Counted from the first letter of the stretch, positions 1 to 7,962 are shown. The stretch: DNA of 34,176 nt from Pontibacter qinzhouensis (GCF_008017455.1 NZ_VRTY01000069.1:1-34176); one strand, 5' to 3'. The notes: generated by a model from the letters alone, not told the origin. Made by a program: numbers and translations.

Positions 1-2
1 AC

Positions 3-73
3 GGATAACTACCCGTAGAAGGCATCCAATCGCAATATGCCTGTGGGACGCCTCCTGCCAACGTACGTTACCT
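3..73. other. Possible attC-like recombination site (left, partial)
   Basis: A GGATAAC box (3-9) and a GTTACCT box (67-73) flank an imperfect stem made of GTAGAAGGC (15-23) and GCCTCCTGC (50-58). This resembles the R''-L''-L'-R' layout of integron attC sites. The GTTACCT box is the exact reverse complement of the AGGTAAC box that opens the next attC-like site at 1047, as expected for the two ends of one cassette. The site is at the window edge and its stem is imperfect, so the call is tentative. Confidence 0.4.
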
Positions 74-85
74 GCAATTACAATT

Positions 86-1042
86 ATGAATTTTCTAAAC
101 AAGATATTGTCAACAGATATAAAAAAGAGAAGGTGGCTTTCTGTAGCCCTAACTATTCTGTTGGCAGGACCATTGACTGTTTGGGGAATATATGGTATTG
201 GAGAATATGGGATTGCTCTTTTCATCTTAACGCCGTTGCTCATAGGGTTAGCCTCAACAATACTGTTCGGGTACAACAGAACTATAACATATAAGGAATC
301 GAGAAATATTGCCTTTCTGACTCTTATAGTTTTTAGCCTAGGGCTAATGGTTTTTGCGATAGAAGGTCTGATTTGTATTGCAATGGCTGCTCCGATAGCC
401 GTGCTACTAACATGGTTGGGCAGTTTTTTCGGCCACGAAATTATCTCCAAAACTCCGAATAGCTCAGCATCAATGATTCTCATAGTCATGGCTTCAATTC
501 CAACTATGGCATTCATTGAAAAGGAACAAGAACCTCATCTTTCTTCTGTTGTAACTTCCATTGTAATTAATGCTTCTCCAGAGACTGTCTGGAAAAATGT
601 AGTTGAGTTTCCAGAACTTGAAGCACCGACAGAATTCATTTTTAAAACGGGTATAGCTTATCCTATTAACGCAAAGATTGAAGGTAGTGGTGTTGGCGCA
701 GTTCGCCATTGCAATTTTACAACAGGCAGCTTTGTAGAACCCGTGACGGTATGGGATGAGCCAAGGCTACTAAAGTTCGATGTAGTAGAACAGCCAGAGC
801 CAATGAAGGAGATTAGCTTCTGGGATATTGACGCTCCTCATTTGCACGACTATTTTGTCTCTAAACAAGGGCAGTTCAAATTGACAGCACTACCCAACGG
901 ACAAACAAAATTAGAAGGTACAACTTGGTATTACCATAATATTAAGCCTGCACTGTACTGGCGACCTTGGAGTGATTTCATAATCCATCAAATCCATGAG
1001 AGAGTGCTGAGTCATATAAAAGTGAACTCGGAAGAAAAATAA
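86..1042 (+). CDS. Membrane protein with C-terminal SRPBCC (START/polyketide cyclase-like) domain
   Basis: The 318-aa product has four or five hydrophobic segments in the first ~170 residues (for example around 20-40, 45-62, 75-90, 95-115 and 130-145). A soluble domain of about 150 residues follows. It opens with the phrase SIVINASPETVWKNVVEF, typical of SRPBCC hydrophobic-ligand-binding folds, and ends with an amphipathic helix after a WRPWSDF motif. The role is unknown: a membrane-anchored lipid- or ligand-binding protein is a reasonable inference. The start at 86 precedes the hydrophobic N-terminus directly; an overlapping 85-aa frame at 37 has no family signature. The gene is AT-rich compared with genes after 7 kb and lies between two attC-like sites, so it may be a cassette gene. 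Confidence 0.75.
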   Translation: MNFLNKILSTDIKKRRWLSVALTILLAGPLTVWGIYGIGEYGIALFILTPLLIGLASTILFGYNRTITYKESRNIAFLTLIVFSLGLMVFAIEGLICIAMAAPIAVLLTWLGSFFGHEIISKTPNSSASMILIVMASIPTMAFIEKEQEPHLSSVVTSIVINASPETVWKNVVEFPELEAPTEFIFKTGIAYPINAKIEGSGVGAVRHCNFTTGSFVEPVTVWDEPRLLKFDVVEQPEPMKEISFWDIDAPHLHDYFVSKQGQFKLTALPNGQTKLEGTTWYYHNIKPALYWRPWSDFIIHQIHERVLSHIKVNSEEK

Positions 1043-1046
1043 AAGC

Positions 1047-1110
1047 AGGTAACAAAGTATAGCAGTAAGGCTTGCTGACGCTACGCCTCTGCTATACCAG
1101 CACGTTGGCG
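1047..1110. other. attC-like integron cassette recombination site
   Basis: Starting 5 bp after the stop codon of the SRPBCC gene, an AGGTAAC box (1047-1053) is followed by GTATAGCAG (1057-1065). Its exact inverse CTGCTATAC lies at 1089-1097, and a GTTGGCG box at 1104-1110. The stem extends inward through AGGC/GCCT, leaving a small one-sided bulge, a typical attC trait (extrahelical bases). AGGTAAC complements the GTTACCT box at 67-73. This is the relation expected between an R'' box and the 5' end of its own cassette. The GTTGGCG box departs from the textbook GTTRRRY by two bases. No integrase gene is visible in the window. Confidence 0.55.
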
Positions 1111-1164
1111 GTAACCTCAATAAAGAATTTCTTAAATATTTCTAAAACTACAGATTATTGAATC

Positions 1165-1659
1165 ATGAGTATGATAGGAAATTTACTTCGAGTGACTAAT
1201 TCTGAACTTGAAAAATATATACAGGATAGTTCATTATTGGAAAATAGAGTTTATGATGACGAAGCCGAAGAAGACTCAAATCTAGTTGACATAGACAAAT
1301 CTTGGGAAGGAATACTTTTTTTATTAACAGGTCAGAATTTGGAAAACTCTGATCACCCGTTAGCAAGAGCTTTATTTAGTGGACAATTTATAGACAAAGA
1401 CCAAGACTTAGGCTATGGGCCTGCTCAATATTTAACACCAGGCCAAGTAAAAGAGGTTAATGCTGAGATATCTAAATTAACAATTGATGAAATCAGCAAG
1501 AACTACGATCCAAAGAAGATGAGTGAATTAGATATATATCCTAATATCTGGAATGAAGAAGAAAGTTTGGAATATTTAACAGACTACTTCAGAACTTTGC
1601 AGGAAGTTTATTTAAAAGCAGCACAATACAATCAAGCCGTAATCACCTTCTTAAACTAA
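1165..1659 (+). CDS. DUF1877 (YfbM-like) family protein
   Basis: The 164-aa soluble protein begins MSMIGNLLRV. It has the family pattern of a short N-terminal region, an LDIDK-like phrase (here VDIDKSWEGILFLLTG, about residues 41-56), HPLARALFSG (about 64-73) and a C-terminal ELDIYPNIW motif. This matches my knowledge of E. coli YfbM/DUF1877, whose biochemical function is unknown. Length is normal for the family. It is a lone gene, AT-rich, between two attC-like sites (1047-1110 and a weaker one near 1674-1740), consistent with a mobile gene cassette. No signal peptide or membrane segment is seen. Confidence 0.85.
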   Translation: MSMIGNLLRVTNSELEKYIQDSSLLENRVYDDEAEEDSNLVDIDKSWEGILFLLTGQNLENSDHPLARALFSGQFIDKDQDLGYGPAQYLTPGQVKEVNAEISKLTIDEISKNYDPKKMSELDIYPNIWNEEESLEYLTDYFRTLQEVYLKAAQYNQAVITFLN

Positions 1660-1673
1660 GATAAAAAGGCTTC

Positions 1674-1740
1674 ACACAACAAGGTTCATACATAACCTTA
1701 CACTGACGCTTCAGGATCTGAATACACTTATACGTTGTGA
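1674..1740. other. Weak attC-like / inverted repeat structure
   Basis: An ACACAAC box (1674-1680) and a GTTGTGA box (1734-1740) form an inverted pair with one mismatch around two small internal hairpins (AAGGTT/AACCTT at 1681-1699, and a second one around TTCAG/CTGAA near 1710-1722). The spacing suits an attC, but the inner arms do not pair with each other. The left box also does not complement the GTTGGCG end of the preceding site. It could be a decayed attC or an unrelated structure. Confidence 0.3.
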
Positions 1741-1803
1741 GTAAGGTAAAAGACGAACTAACTAATTTGGCAAAGTAGTGTATATTCAGTAAAAGAAAAA
1801 CCA

Positions 1804-2380
1804 ATGCCAAATATATACATTCATATCTGGATGTAACGGCGCTGGAAAGACAACAGCTTCTTTTAAAGTTCTTCCCAAAATGCTAGGATGCCTTGAATTT
1901 GTTAAGGCAGACGAGATTGCTCGCAGACTCTCTCCTTTCTAACCTGAAAAGGGGGCCGTTGAAGCAGGAAAAATAATGCTTCAAAGTAATTGACAAGCTA
2001 CTTAAAAAGAAAGAAGGCTTTGCCCTTTAAACCACACTTTCTACAAGGAGTTCTGCGCCGACAATCAAGAAAGCCAGAGAAATTGAGTACAATGTTACCC
2101 TCGTTATATTTCTGGTTAGCATCTCCTGAGCTAGCGATACAACGAGTGAAGAACAAAGTAACAGAAGGTGGGCACAATATCCCCGAAGAAGTAATCCGTA
2201 GAAGATATAGAAAAGGAGTTAATATTCTTTTCAGTTGCTCATTACTATTTGCGACTAGTGGATCATTATTGATAACTCACCAACACCCTATAACATAGTG
2301 GCAGAAGGGCAGGAAGACCAGGAGTTAAAAGTACTGAATCAGTTAGTTTAGGAAAGTTAAAAGCGTTGAGCTATGAATAA
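1804..2380 (+). pseudogene. Zeta toxin / AAA-type P-loop kinase pseudogene
   Basis: Joining three frames gives a recognisable zeta-toxin-like kinase. It has an MPNIYI start, a Walker A SGCNGAGKTT, FVKADEIARRLSPF, AVEAGKIMLQ, IDKLLKKKEGFAF, TTLSTRS, YFWLASPELAIQRVKNKV, and GGHNIPEEVIRRRYRKG near the end. The reading frame is broken by frameshifts near 1822, 1988, 2105 and 2225 or later. In-frame stops occur near 1939 (a CAA-to-TAA-like change) and around 2030. The product cannot be made as a whole. The decayed 3' end reaches TAA at 2378-2380 and overlaps the start of the next small gene by 8 nt, which suggests the two were translationally coupled. The family phosphorylates UDP-sugars or related substrates. 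Confidence 0.85.
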
Positions 2381-2549
2381 GAATAAAATAGATACAGTTG
2401 ATCTTGATCTACGGAACAAGATTTTAGAAGAAATAGACCTTGCAGTAGAGAGACTTATCCGCAGGAAACAAAAGGAAGACGGTGAACTTGTTTTCTCAAA
2501 GAATGGAGAGGTGGTGATAGTAAAGGCGAAAGATTTAGCGGCTGAGTAA
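2373..2549 (+). CDS. Small 58-aa protein, partner gene of the zeta-toxin-like kinase
   Basis: A short intact frame starts MNKNKIDTVDLDL, continues with an amphipathic helix (NKILEEIDLAVERLIRRKQ) and ends with a VVIVKAKDLAAE tail. It overlaps the last 8 nt of the toxin pseudogene. In Bacteroidota, zeta-like kinase genes often come with a small neighbouring protein of this look, so a role as antitoxin or accessory partner is plausible but inferred. It remains open while the kinase is destroyed. A strong hairpin-plus-T-tract follows directly. No known domain is recognised. Confidence 0.65.
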   Translation: MNKNKIDTVDLDLRNKILEEIDLAVERLIRRKQKEDGELVFSKNGEVVIVKAKDLAAE

Positions 2550-2554
2550 CAATC

Positions 2555-2576
2555 CCTCCCGGGAGGATTTTTTTTA
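2555..2576 (+). terminator. Rho-independent terminator after the small partner gene
   Basis: A perfect palindrome CCTCCCGGGAGG is followed by a run of T residues broken once by A. It begins 6 nt after the stop codon at 2549. Confidence 0.75.
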
Positions 2577-2747
2577 TTAACTTCATCCAAGCAGATTAAG
2601 CCATGAGTATTTCATATAAGTACCAGGACAAAAATATTCACACAATTTTATTTGATTAGTTTTACGCAAAATATTAATAGCCAAAATTATAATTTAAGGG
2701 TAATCTTTTGTCCTCTTGCTAAAGCACCGTCAACGACAGCATAATTT

Positions 2748-3599
2748 ATGCCCAAGCGCGTCCTCCTTCAATTGTTTTTTTTACTTCAGGTTCTTTTCTT
2801 CTCCATGCCGTTACATGGGCAAACCATCATCAAAGGAACAATTAGAAGTAAAGCAGATAACGCTCCTATACCATTTGTGAATGTTGGTATAAAGCAGAAA
2901 AGTGTGGGTACAGTTGCGACTGCAGAGGGTGCTTTTTCACTCAAGCTTCTCCCTGAGCTTTTCGACGACAGCCTTACCTTCTCCGCAATCGGGTATCAGG
3001 AGTACTCGGTTCCTGTTAAAGTTATGCTGGCAGATAATGCTCCTGCCATTGTCCTTAACGAAAAAGTCAATACCCTTAACGAGGTTCAGGTTACCAGCAG
3101 AAAAGCCAGGACCCGGAAGTTGGGAGTAACATCGCGCATGCCATTAATAATGGGCAATGTAGAGACGAAAGGCTCTGATGACATAGTTGAGTTAGTACAG
3201 TTGATAGAGGTAAACGGCAGGTTATCTGATATTTTAGCTGCAAAATTTTACCTGATTAGCAATAAAGCCGACTCTGCCACCTTCAGAATTAACTTTTACA
3301 AGTACCATGGTGCAGGACCAGCGCAACGCATAGTAGAAAAAAGCATTATAAACCGCTTACCCTTAACCAAAGGCTGGGTGGCTGTCGACTTAGAAAAGTA
3401 TAACATTACCCTTCAGGAAGATTTCTACTTAGGAATCGAATACCTGCCCGACAACCCTGGCAAAGAGAAGTTCCTTTTCTATTATGGTGCAGTTTTTGGC
3501 GGGCATACCTACAGCAGAAATGTGAGCCTAGGTAAGTGGAAAAAAACCACAGGAGGCAGGTTATCAGCTTACGTGACGGTGAGGCAAGTAAGAGAGTGA
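2748..3599 (+). CDS. Secreted CarboxypepD_reg-like domain protein
   Basis: The 283-aa product has a signal peptide (MPKRVLLQLFFLL to about residue 24, ending MPLHGQ). A carboxypeptidase-regulatory-like beta-sandwich follows (about 27-105; IKGTIRSKADNAPIPFVNVGIKQ, then GTVATAEGAFSL and LTFSAIGYQEYSV). This fold is the N-terminal module of SusC/TonB-dependent receptors, but no plug or barrel follows. The remaining ~170 residues form a beta-rich domain of unknown role, with the phrase LPLTKGWVAVDLEKYNI near 205-222. A periplasmic or surface function is expected. The gene appears monocistronic and the substrate is unknown. Confidence 0.75.
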   Translation: MPKRVLLQLFFLLQVLFFSMPLHGQTIIKGTIRSKADNAPIPFVNVGIKQKSVGTVATAEGAFSLKLLPELFDDSLTFSAIGYQEYSVPVKVMLADNAPAIVLNEKVNTLNEVQVTSRKARTRKLGVTSRMPLIMGNVETKGSDDIVELVQLIEVNGRLSDILAAKFYLISNKADSATFRINFYKYHGAGPAQRIVEKSIINRLPLTKGWVAVDLEKYNITLQEDFYLGIEYLPDNPGKEKFLFYYGAVFGGHTYSRNVSLGKWKKTTGGRLSAYVTVRQVRE

Positions 3600-3687
3600 G
3601 AACAGATTTCGGTCTTGGCTTTTGCTTTTTAACATCCTCCTCAGGCATCACAGCAGCAAATAAGAAGCAGGCATAACAAAAATAACT

Positions 3688-4314
3688 ATGGCAGAATTTT
3701 GGGAGTCGAGTTTTCAAGATAAAAGCACGATGTGGGGCTTTGATCCTGCAGATTCTGCTTTGGCAACTGCACAGTTTTTCAAACAGGAAGGGCTTTCTAC
3801 CATTCTGATTCCAGGATTTGGTTATGGCAGAAATGCCAAAGTCTTTGCCGACACCGGATGCTTTGTAACCGGTATCGAGATATCAGAAACTGCCATTGCC
3901 TTAGCCCAAGATCACTTCGGAAATGGGCTTAACATATATCATGGCTCTGTTACTGCAATGCCCTTCGACCAGGAGTTGTACGACGGAATTTTTTGCTATG
4001 CACTTATTCATTTGCTCAACGAAAAAGAGCGCCTGAAGCTGATCGAAGATTGTTACAACCAGCTCAAGCCTGGTGGCTACATGGTTTTTGTGGCGATTTC
4101 TAAAAACGATGCGGCTTACGGAGCAGGAGAAAAACTAAGCAAAGACAGCTTTAAAACAAGGCATGGCGTGGAGCTTTTCTTTTATAATGCGGATGCTGTA
4201 AAAGCAGAATTTGGTGCTTATGGATTGATCGAATCTATAGAAATTAACGAGCCATCAAAGCCGACAGGAAACAAACCCTCTCAAAAGTTCTGGCAAATAA
4301 CCTGCAGGAAATAG
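3688..4314 (+). CDS. Class I SAM-dependent methyltransferase
   Basis: The 208-aa cytoplasmic protein has a Rossmann-type methyltransferase core. Motif I reads ILIPGFGYGRNAKVFA (about residues 39-54), the acidic residue after the second strand is in VTGIEISETAI, and the later motif is GGYMVFVAISK near residue 130. The N-terminus (FWESSFQDKSTMWGFDPADSA) resembles TehB/thiopurine-methyltransferase-like proteins. Those methylate small toxic or nucleophilic molecules, but the substrate here cannot be read from sequence. It lies 88 bp after the CarboxypepD_reg gene, so cotranscription is possible. The 3' neighbour is convergent. Confidence 0.8.
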   Translation: MAEFWESSFQDKSTMWGFDPADSALATAQFFKQEGLSTILIPGFGYGRNAKVFADTGCFVTGIEISETAIALAQDHFGNGLNIYHGSVTAMPFDQELYDGIFCYALIHLLNEKERLKLIEDCYNQLKPGGYMVFVAISKNDAAYGAGEKLSKDSFKTRHGVELFFYNADAVKAEFGAYGLIESIEINEPSKPTGNKPSQKFWQITCRK

Positions 4315-4746
4315 CAAATTCGGCTGGCGAGGCAAATAGAAGCAGATCGACCATTTCTATATAAAGAAACCTGGCTGGAAACCTGGCATACACAGCAGGG
4401 TATGAACAGGCTTTGCCTGAAAAAGATATTTTAGATAAATGGAGCTATAGCAATAGTAGTGGCAATAAATTCGAGTTCAGCAATCGTATCTGGAGTATGT
4501 TTCAACAAGTGCATAGGAGCCGGGAAGACATTTTCTATTTTTAAATTAACCAGTTCTGCCACTTTTAGCAACCCTCTTACCAACTCCTATATTCTTAGTT
4601 TAGGAGCTTCTCCAAATTAAAAATTAGAAATGTTGAAAAAGGCACCTCAATGGCCCGTTTAGAAGCTTTTTCGCTTGTTTTTTTAGTTAGGAGTTGCTGA
4701 GTTGTTAGCTTCGCTTATCAATAGTCTTATGTCTTGTTTTACAGCT
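4315..4746. other. Gene-free interval with a possible coding remnant
   Basis: This gap lies between convergent genes. One frame stays open from 4365 to a TAA at 4542 and reads like protein (YTAGYEQALPEKDILDKW..., ending SREDIFYF). It has no upstream start codon, so it may be the tail of a lost gene. An A-rich phrase AAATTAAAAATTAGAAAT near 4614-4631 recurs near 10009. A GAAAAAG/CTTTTTC pair followed by T residues (about 4634-4690) could be a weak terminator. Confidence 0.35.
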
Positions 4747-5967
4747 TTAAATACCAAGCTCAAACTGCAGAGCGGCGCTCCAGGTGTCGGAGTTGGTGCT
4801 GGTGGGCATGTGCGTAAACGTAATATAGGAGACATTTGCCTGCAGCTTTACCCGGTGCCGGCGCAGGTATTTGGTAACGCCTGCCACATAACTTTCCTCC
4901 TGGCGCTCTACTGCCCTAATGGCTTCTGCGGGCGTAACGCGGGCATAGCGGCTGGCAATTTCGATGTTATTCCTGAAAAGGTAGCTCACCTGAAAATTCT
5001 GGCCGTGCCCGGTTATAACATGGCGGCTGTCGCCGGAGGTGCTTTCGGTAAAGGGATTCTCTGTGTTGCGGGCCATATGTTCCGCAAAAACAGCAAGCCC
5101 CTGGTATTTAACTAAGCCATCGAAGATGTAGGTGCGCAGGTCCCGCTCCTGGTACAGGTCCCGGCCAATTTGCCCGCCTGCCCGTCTGGCTCTTCTGTTA
5201 TGGCTTAAGCCACCTGCCAGCGAAACCTTTACGTTTGGCTCCCGCTCCAGGTCACCCTCAAAGTAGTCGCCTTCGTTTGTGAACTTGCCAAAGGGCAGCA
5301 ACTCCAGCCTGCCTGTATAAGCCAGTCCTTTGTTTGTGGTTATCACATTGCGGCCTTCGCCGGAAGTAAGGGCACTTTTAATGATGTAATAAAACCCGCC
5401 TACATGGTTCGTATAATAGGCCTGAAACCCAAAATCACGGTCTATGTTAAACGCAACATTTACAATAGAACGGTCTACAAACTGCTGGTCGCCGGATGAG
5501 ATAACACGCTGCCGGTTGCCGGGTAGTTTCGTCTGCCCGAAAAAGAGCTGCAACTCAGGGGTAGGGCGGTAGTAAATAACAGCATCGCGCACCACATTAG
5601 GGCTGGTGTTTATGGCAGAGTTGTCGCGCATGCTCCAGTCCATGTCGCCCCTGGAGAAAGAGAGCTGTACCAGATACGTGAGCTTTGGCGAGAGCATAAA
5701 CCCTTCGAGGCGCAGGCGCAGGCGCCGTACCCGTAGCTCAAAATCGGAGTCGGCCTGGCTCAGGCTTGGCTGCGGGTTCGAGAAGTAAATGGCCCGGTTC
5801 TGTATCCGGAAACGCAGGTTCAGTGAAAAAATGCTGTCTGGGGCAATAATGCCAACGCCCGTTTTCTGGCTGAACTTTACCTGGTGCGGTGTACCAGCCT
5901 GAGCCAGCGAAGCCACTGGGCGTATACACACACAGGCAGCTAAGGCAATAAGTAATCGTATTCTCAT
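4747..5967 (-). CDS. Phosphate-selective porin O/P-like outer membrane protein
   Basis: The 406-aa product has a cleavable signal peptide (MRIRLLIALAACVCIRPVASLAQA). A beta-barrel follows with alternating polar and aromatic strands: FSLNLRFRIQNRA, FELRVRRLRLRLEGF, LTYLVQLSFSRGDM, LQLFFGQTKLPGNRQR, VAGVTKYLRRHRVKLQANVSYI, and a C-terminal strand WSAALQFELGI. The RLRLRLEG and FGQTKLP phrases are typical of the OprP/OprO family, which forms anion- or phosphate-selective channels. Phosphate as the substrate is not shown here. Its 5' region is interrupted by the IS element whose left end lies only 10 bp upstream of the ATG, so the native promoter and ribosome-binding region are displaced. Confidence 0.85.
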   Translation of the reverse strand: MRIRLLIALAACVCIRPVASLAQAGTPHQVKFSQKTGVGIIAPDSIFSLNLRFRIQNRAIYFSNPQPSLSQADSDFELRVRRLRLRLEGFMLSPKLTYLVQLSFSRGDMDWSMRDNSAINTSPNVVRDAVIYYRPTPELQLFFGQTKLPGNRQRVISSGDQQFVDRSIVNVAFNIDRDFGFQAYYTNHVGGFYYIIKSALTSGEGRNVITTNKGLAYTGRLELLPFGKFTNEGDYFEGDLEREPNVKVSLAGGLSHNRRARRAGGQIGRDLYQERDLRTYIFDGLVKYQGLAVFAEHMARNTENPFTESTSGDSRHVITGHGQNFQVSYLFRNNIEIASRYARVTPAEAIRAVERQEESYVAGVTKYLRRHRVKLQANVSYITFTHMPTSTNSDTWSAALQFELGI

Positions 5968-5990
5968 GCTAGTCTAAGAGCTTGTTTGGA

Positions 5991-6022
5991 TTTGTGAAAA
6001 AGCGGGAATCGGTTTAAACTTG
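5991..6022 (+). promoter_or_regulatory. Putative transposase promoter (Bacteroidota type)
   Basis: TTTG (5991-5994) is separated by 20 nt from TAAACTTG (6015-6022). This fits the Bacteroidota primary sigma pattern TTTG-N19-21-TAnnTTTG with one mismatch. The transposase ATG is 21 nt downstream. The TTTG lies at the inner edge of the left inverted repeat. Confidence 0.45.
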
Positions 6023-6043
6023 TAGTGACCAAACTATTCGTTT

Positions 6044-6814
6044 ATGCAATCCCAATTTGAAGAGCTGACCGATTCCCAGTGGGAAATTATAGAAAATATA
6101 TTGGATGACCAAAGGGAGCGCGAGCATAGCCTCCGCACGATGATGAACGCCATCCTCTGGGTCAACCGGACGGGTGTGCAGTGGCGAGAGTTGGATAAGA
6201 CGCTATACCCCTGCTGGCAAAGCGTTTACTATTATTTCCGCAAGTGGACCCAAACAGGAGTGTGGGAGCATCTTAACGACACGCTGGTGATAAAGGAGCG
6301 CAAGCGGCAGGAACGGGAGGAGACACCGAGCATGGTTATAGTTGATAGTCAGAGCGTTAAAACTGTTGCATTTGTCAGTGAGGCTATAGGAATTGACGGG
6401 GGCAAGAAGGTCAACGGACGCAAGCGGCACATCGCTGTGGACACGCTCGGGCTGCCGTGGGCAGTGCACGTAACGGCAGCCAATGTCTCGGACACGGCTG
6501 CCGGCTGTGAACTGGTAGACCACCTGCATGGCAAGGTGCCCAGGCTGGAGAAGATAGCTGCCGACAACGGCTATCGCACCACCTTCACCGACCATGTGGA
6601 GGGAAAGTACGAGTGGGAGGTGGAAATAAAACAAAAGCCAGAATCAGCCAAAGGCTTTGTGCCAGAAAAGAACCGCTGGCCTGTGGAGAGAAGCTTTGGG
6701 TGGCTCAATTTTAGGAGAAGACTGGCTAAGGAATATGAAAAAACGGTGGAATCAGCTGAGGCAATGCTGCACATTGCTTTCATCTCTTTCCTGCTCAACA
6801 GAATAAGCACCTAA
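6044..6814 (+). CDS. IS5-family DDE transposase
   Basis: The 256-aa transposase has an N-terminal DUF4096-like helical region (LTDSQWEIIENIL, RTMMNAILWVNRTGVQWREL) and an RNase H-type catalytic core. The DDE triad can be placed at D101 (IVDSQSVK), D174 (AADNGYR) and E215 (PVERSFGW). The GRKRHIAVDTLGLPWAVHVTAANVSD stretch near 125-150 is characteristic of the family. Full length is normal for one-frame IS5 members, and there is no frameshift. It lies wholly inside the inverted repeats at 5978 and 6846. Confidence 0.95.
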   Translation: MQSQFEELTDSQWEIIENILDDQREREHSLRTMMNAILWVNRTGVQWRELDKTLYPCWQSVYYYFRKWTQTGVWEHLNDTLVIKERKRQEREETPSMVIVDSQSVKTVAFVSEAIGIDGGKKVNGRKRHIAVDTLGLPWAVHVTAANVSDTAAGCELVDHLHGKVPRLEKIAADNGYRTTFTDHVEGKYEWEVEIKQKPESAKGFVPEKNRWPVERSFGWLNFRRRLAKEYEKTVESAEAMLHIAFISFLLNRIST

Positions 6815-6847
6815 AAAACAGTTGATTATAAAATCCAAACAAGCTCT

Positions 6848-7248
6848 AAGGCTTGAGGTTAATACAAATAAAATATTGAGTGAGAATTCATGATAAACTA
6901 CGACAAAAATCCATGGATTCAATCTTGATCTCATCCAGATGAACAGAAGGAGAAGAATCTTGTGCCTTGCTACTTGTGTCGTGTTTTATAATGGTATATA
7001 ACTTCGACTTCCGGAAGTTAAAGCCCTGGCTATACCTTACGGTTATTTGTTTAAAAAAGAGGGCGCAGCTGTTAATTTTTAAATACAGGTTATCTTCAGT
7101 AGTTTGCTCCAGAAGAAAGGCTGACCAAACCGTACGATATGCAGTAGCTTTTTCTTTTCTGTGTTTGGGTTAGTCTACTGCAAAGCAAGACCAGGTTGAG
7201 AAAGCCGCCTTTTTTGTTTAAATTTAGAGGTAACTTACCATAGAACTT
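6848..7248. other. Intergenic region right of the IS element
   Basis: No convincing gene is visible. The first part must once have been the upstream (promoter) region of the porin, now cut off by the IS. A perfect 12-bp palindrome ACTTCCGGAAGT is at 7007-7018. A low-complexity run of TTGTG(T/C)C-like words lies at about 6960-6985. Similar runs occur near 10320 and 24000. Confidence 0.4.
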
Positions 7249-7962
7249 ATGTGTGGCCGCTACTCCGTTAATAATAAGAAAGTACCTAAAGAGCATCGGT
7301 TTGCCGCGCTGCTGGAGGGGCTGGACTTTGAGCCGAACTTCGATGCCCGCCCTTCGCAGCAGTTGCCCGTCATCTTGCCCGACGCTCCTAAAGCTGTGCT
7401 GGCTACCTGGGCATCGCCGGAGAAGGAGCCGGACGGAAAGCCTACTTTGCCGTTTAACGTGCGGCAGGAAAACCTACTGTTCATTCCGCGTTTCCGGGTG
7501 CTGCTGCCCCGCAATCGCTGCATTATTCCGGTAGATGGTTTTTTTGAGTGGAAAGAAGTGGAGCCGGAAGAGGAGGAAGTTACGGCGGAGACGCAGGCAG
7601 GCGTGGCCCTTGATCTGTTCGGCAACCCGATCCTGAGCAAAATAGAGCGGAGCCGCCTGAAAAAAATGAAGCCACCCAAGCAGAAATACCGCTTCAACCT
7701 GAAAAGCGAAGAACCTTTTGGGCTTGCAGGGCTATGGCGCGAAGGCCTGAACCGCGATACAGGAGAACTGGCACCTTATTTCTCCATTATAACGACAGGT
7801 GCCAACACGGCTGTGGCTCCTTACCACGACCGCATGCCCGTTATCCTGACGCCCGAAAGCGAACAAACCTGGCTCAACAACCGCCTCCAGGAAAAGCAAT
7901 GGTACAACGTGCTGCAACCCTACGACAGCAGGCAAATGGCTGTGACTGCAGTTAAAGACTAA
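7249..7962 (+). CDS. SRAP (SOS response-associated peptidase) family abasic-site crosslinking protein, YedK/HMCES-like
   Basis: The 237-aa product begins MCGRYSV. After removal of Met, Cys2 is the residue that forms a thiazolidine crosslink with abasic sites in single-stranded DNA in this family. Other conserved residues are visible: N70 (PFNVRQE), E100 (DGFFEWKE) and H193 (PYHDRMPVIL). Between E100 and the RFNL strand near 148 there is an acidic then basic insertion of about 35-40 residues, longer than in compact YedK homologues. The start is fixed by the need for Cys at position 2. It lies just ahead of two translesion-type polymerase genes, which supports a DNA-damage role. Confidence 0.95.
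   Translation: MCGRYSVNNKKVPKEHRFAALLEGLDFEPNFDARPSQQLPVILPDAPKAVLATWASPEKEPDGKPTLPFNVRQENLLFIPRFRVLLPRNRCIIPVDGFFEWKEVEPEEEEVTAETQAGVALDLFGNPILSKIERSRLKKMKPPKQKYRFNLKSEEPFGLAGLWREGLNRDTGELAPYFSIITTGANTAVAPYHDRMPVILTPESEQTWLNNRLQEKQWYNVLQPYDSRQMAVTAVKD

Larger units (their letters stand above)
5978..6846 (+). mobile_element. IS5-family insertion sequence (869 bp)
   Basis: Perfect 16-bp terminal inverted repeats GAGCTTGTTTGGATTT lie at 5978-5993 and, inverted, at 6831-6846. They are flanked by a TAA direct repeat (5975-5977 and 6847-6849). A TNA target duplication and a single transposase frame fit the IS427/ISL2-like part of IS5. The transposase is intact, so the element may be active. It reads away from the porin gene whose upstream region it has split. 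Confidence 0.92.

Noticed and set aside
37..294. 85-aa frame overlapping the SRPBCC gene start
   Set aside because: It lies in a different frame over the membrane segments, has no family-like pattern, and the 86-1042 frame explains the region better.
2641..2720. Possible hairpin-repeat copy before the CarboxypepD_reg gene (AATTTAAGGGTAAT)
   Set aside because: Only the 3' box resembles the repeat. There is no CCTTCC/GGAAGG hairpin and no A/T-tract pair.
4702..5115. 137-aa plus-strand frame
   Set aside because: It lies inside the porin gene on the opposite strand; cysteine- and glycine-rich shadow translation with no domain.
6203..6634. Reverse-strand frames in the transposase gene
   Set aside because: Shadows of the intact IS5 transposase; no conserved motif and no independent start signals.
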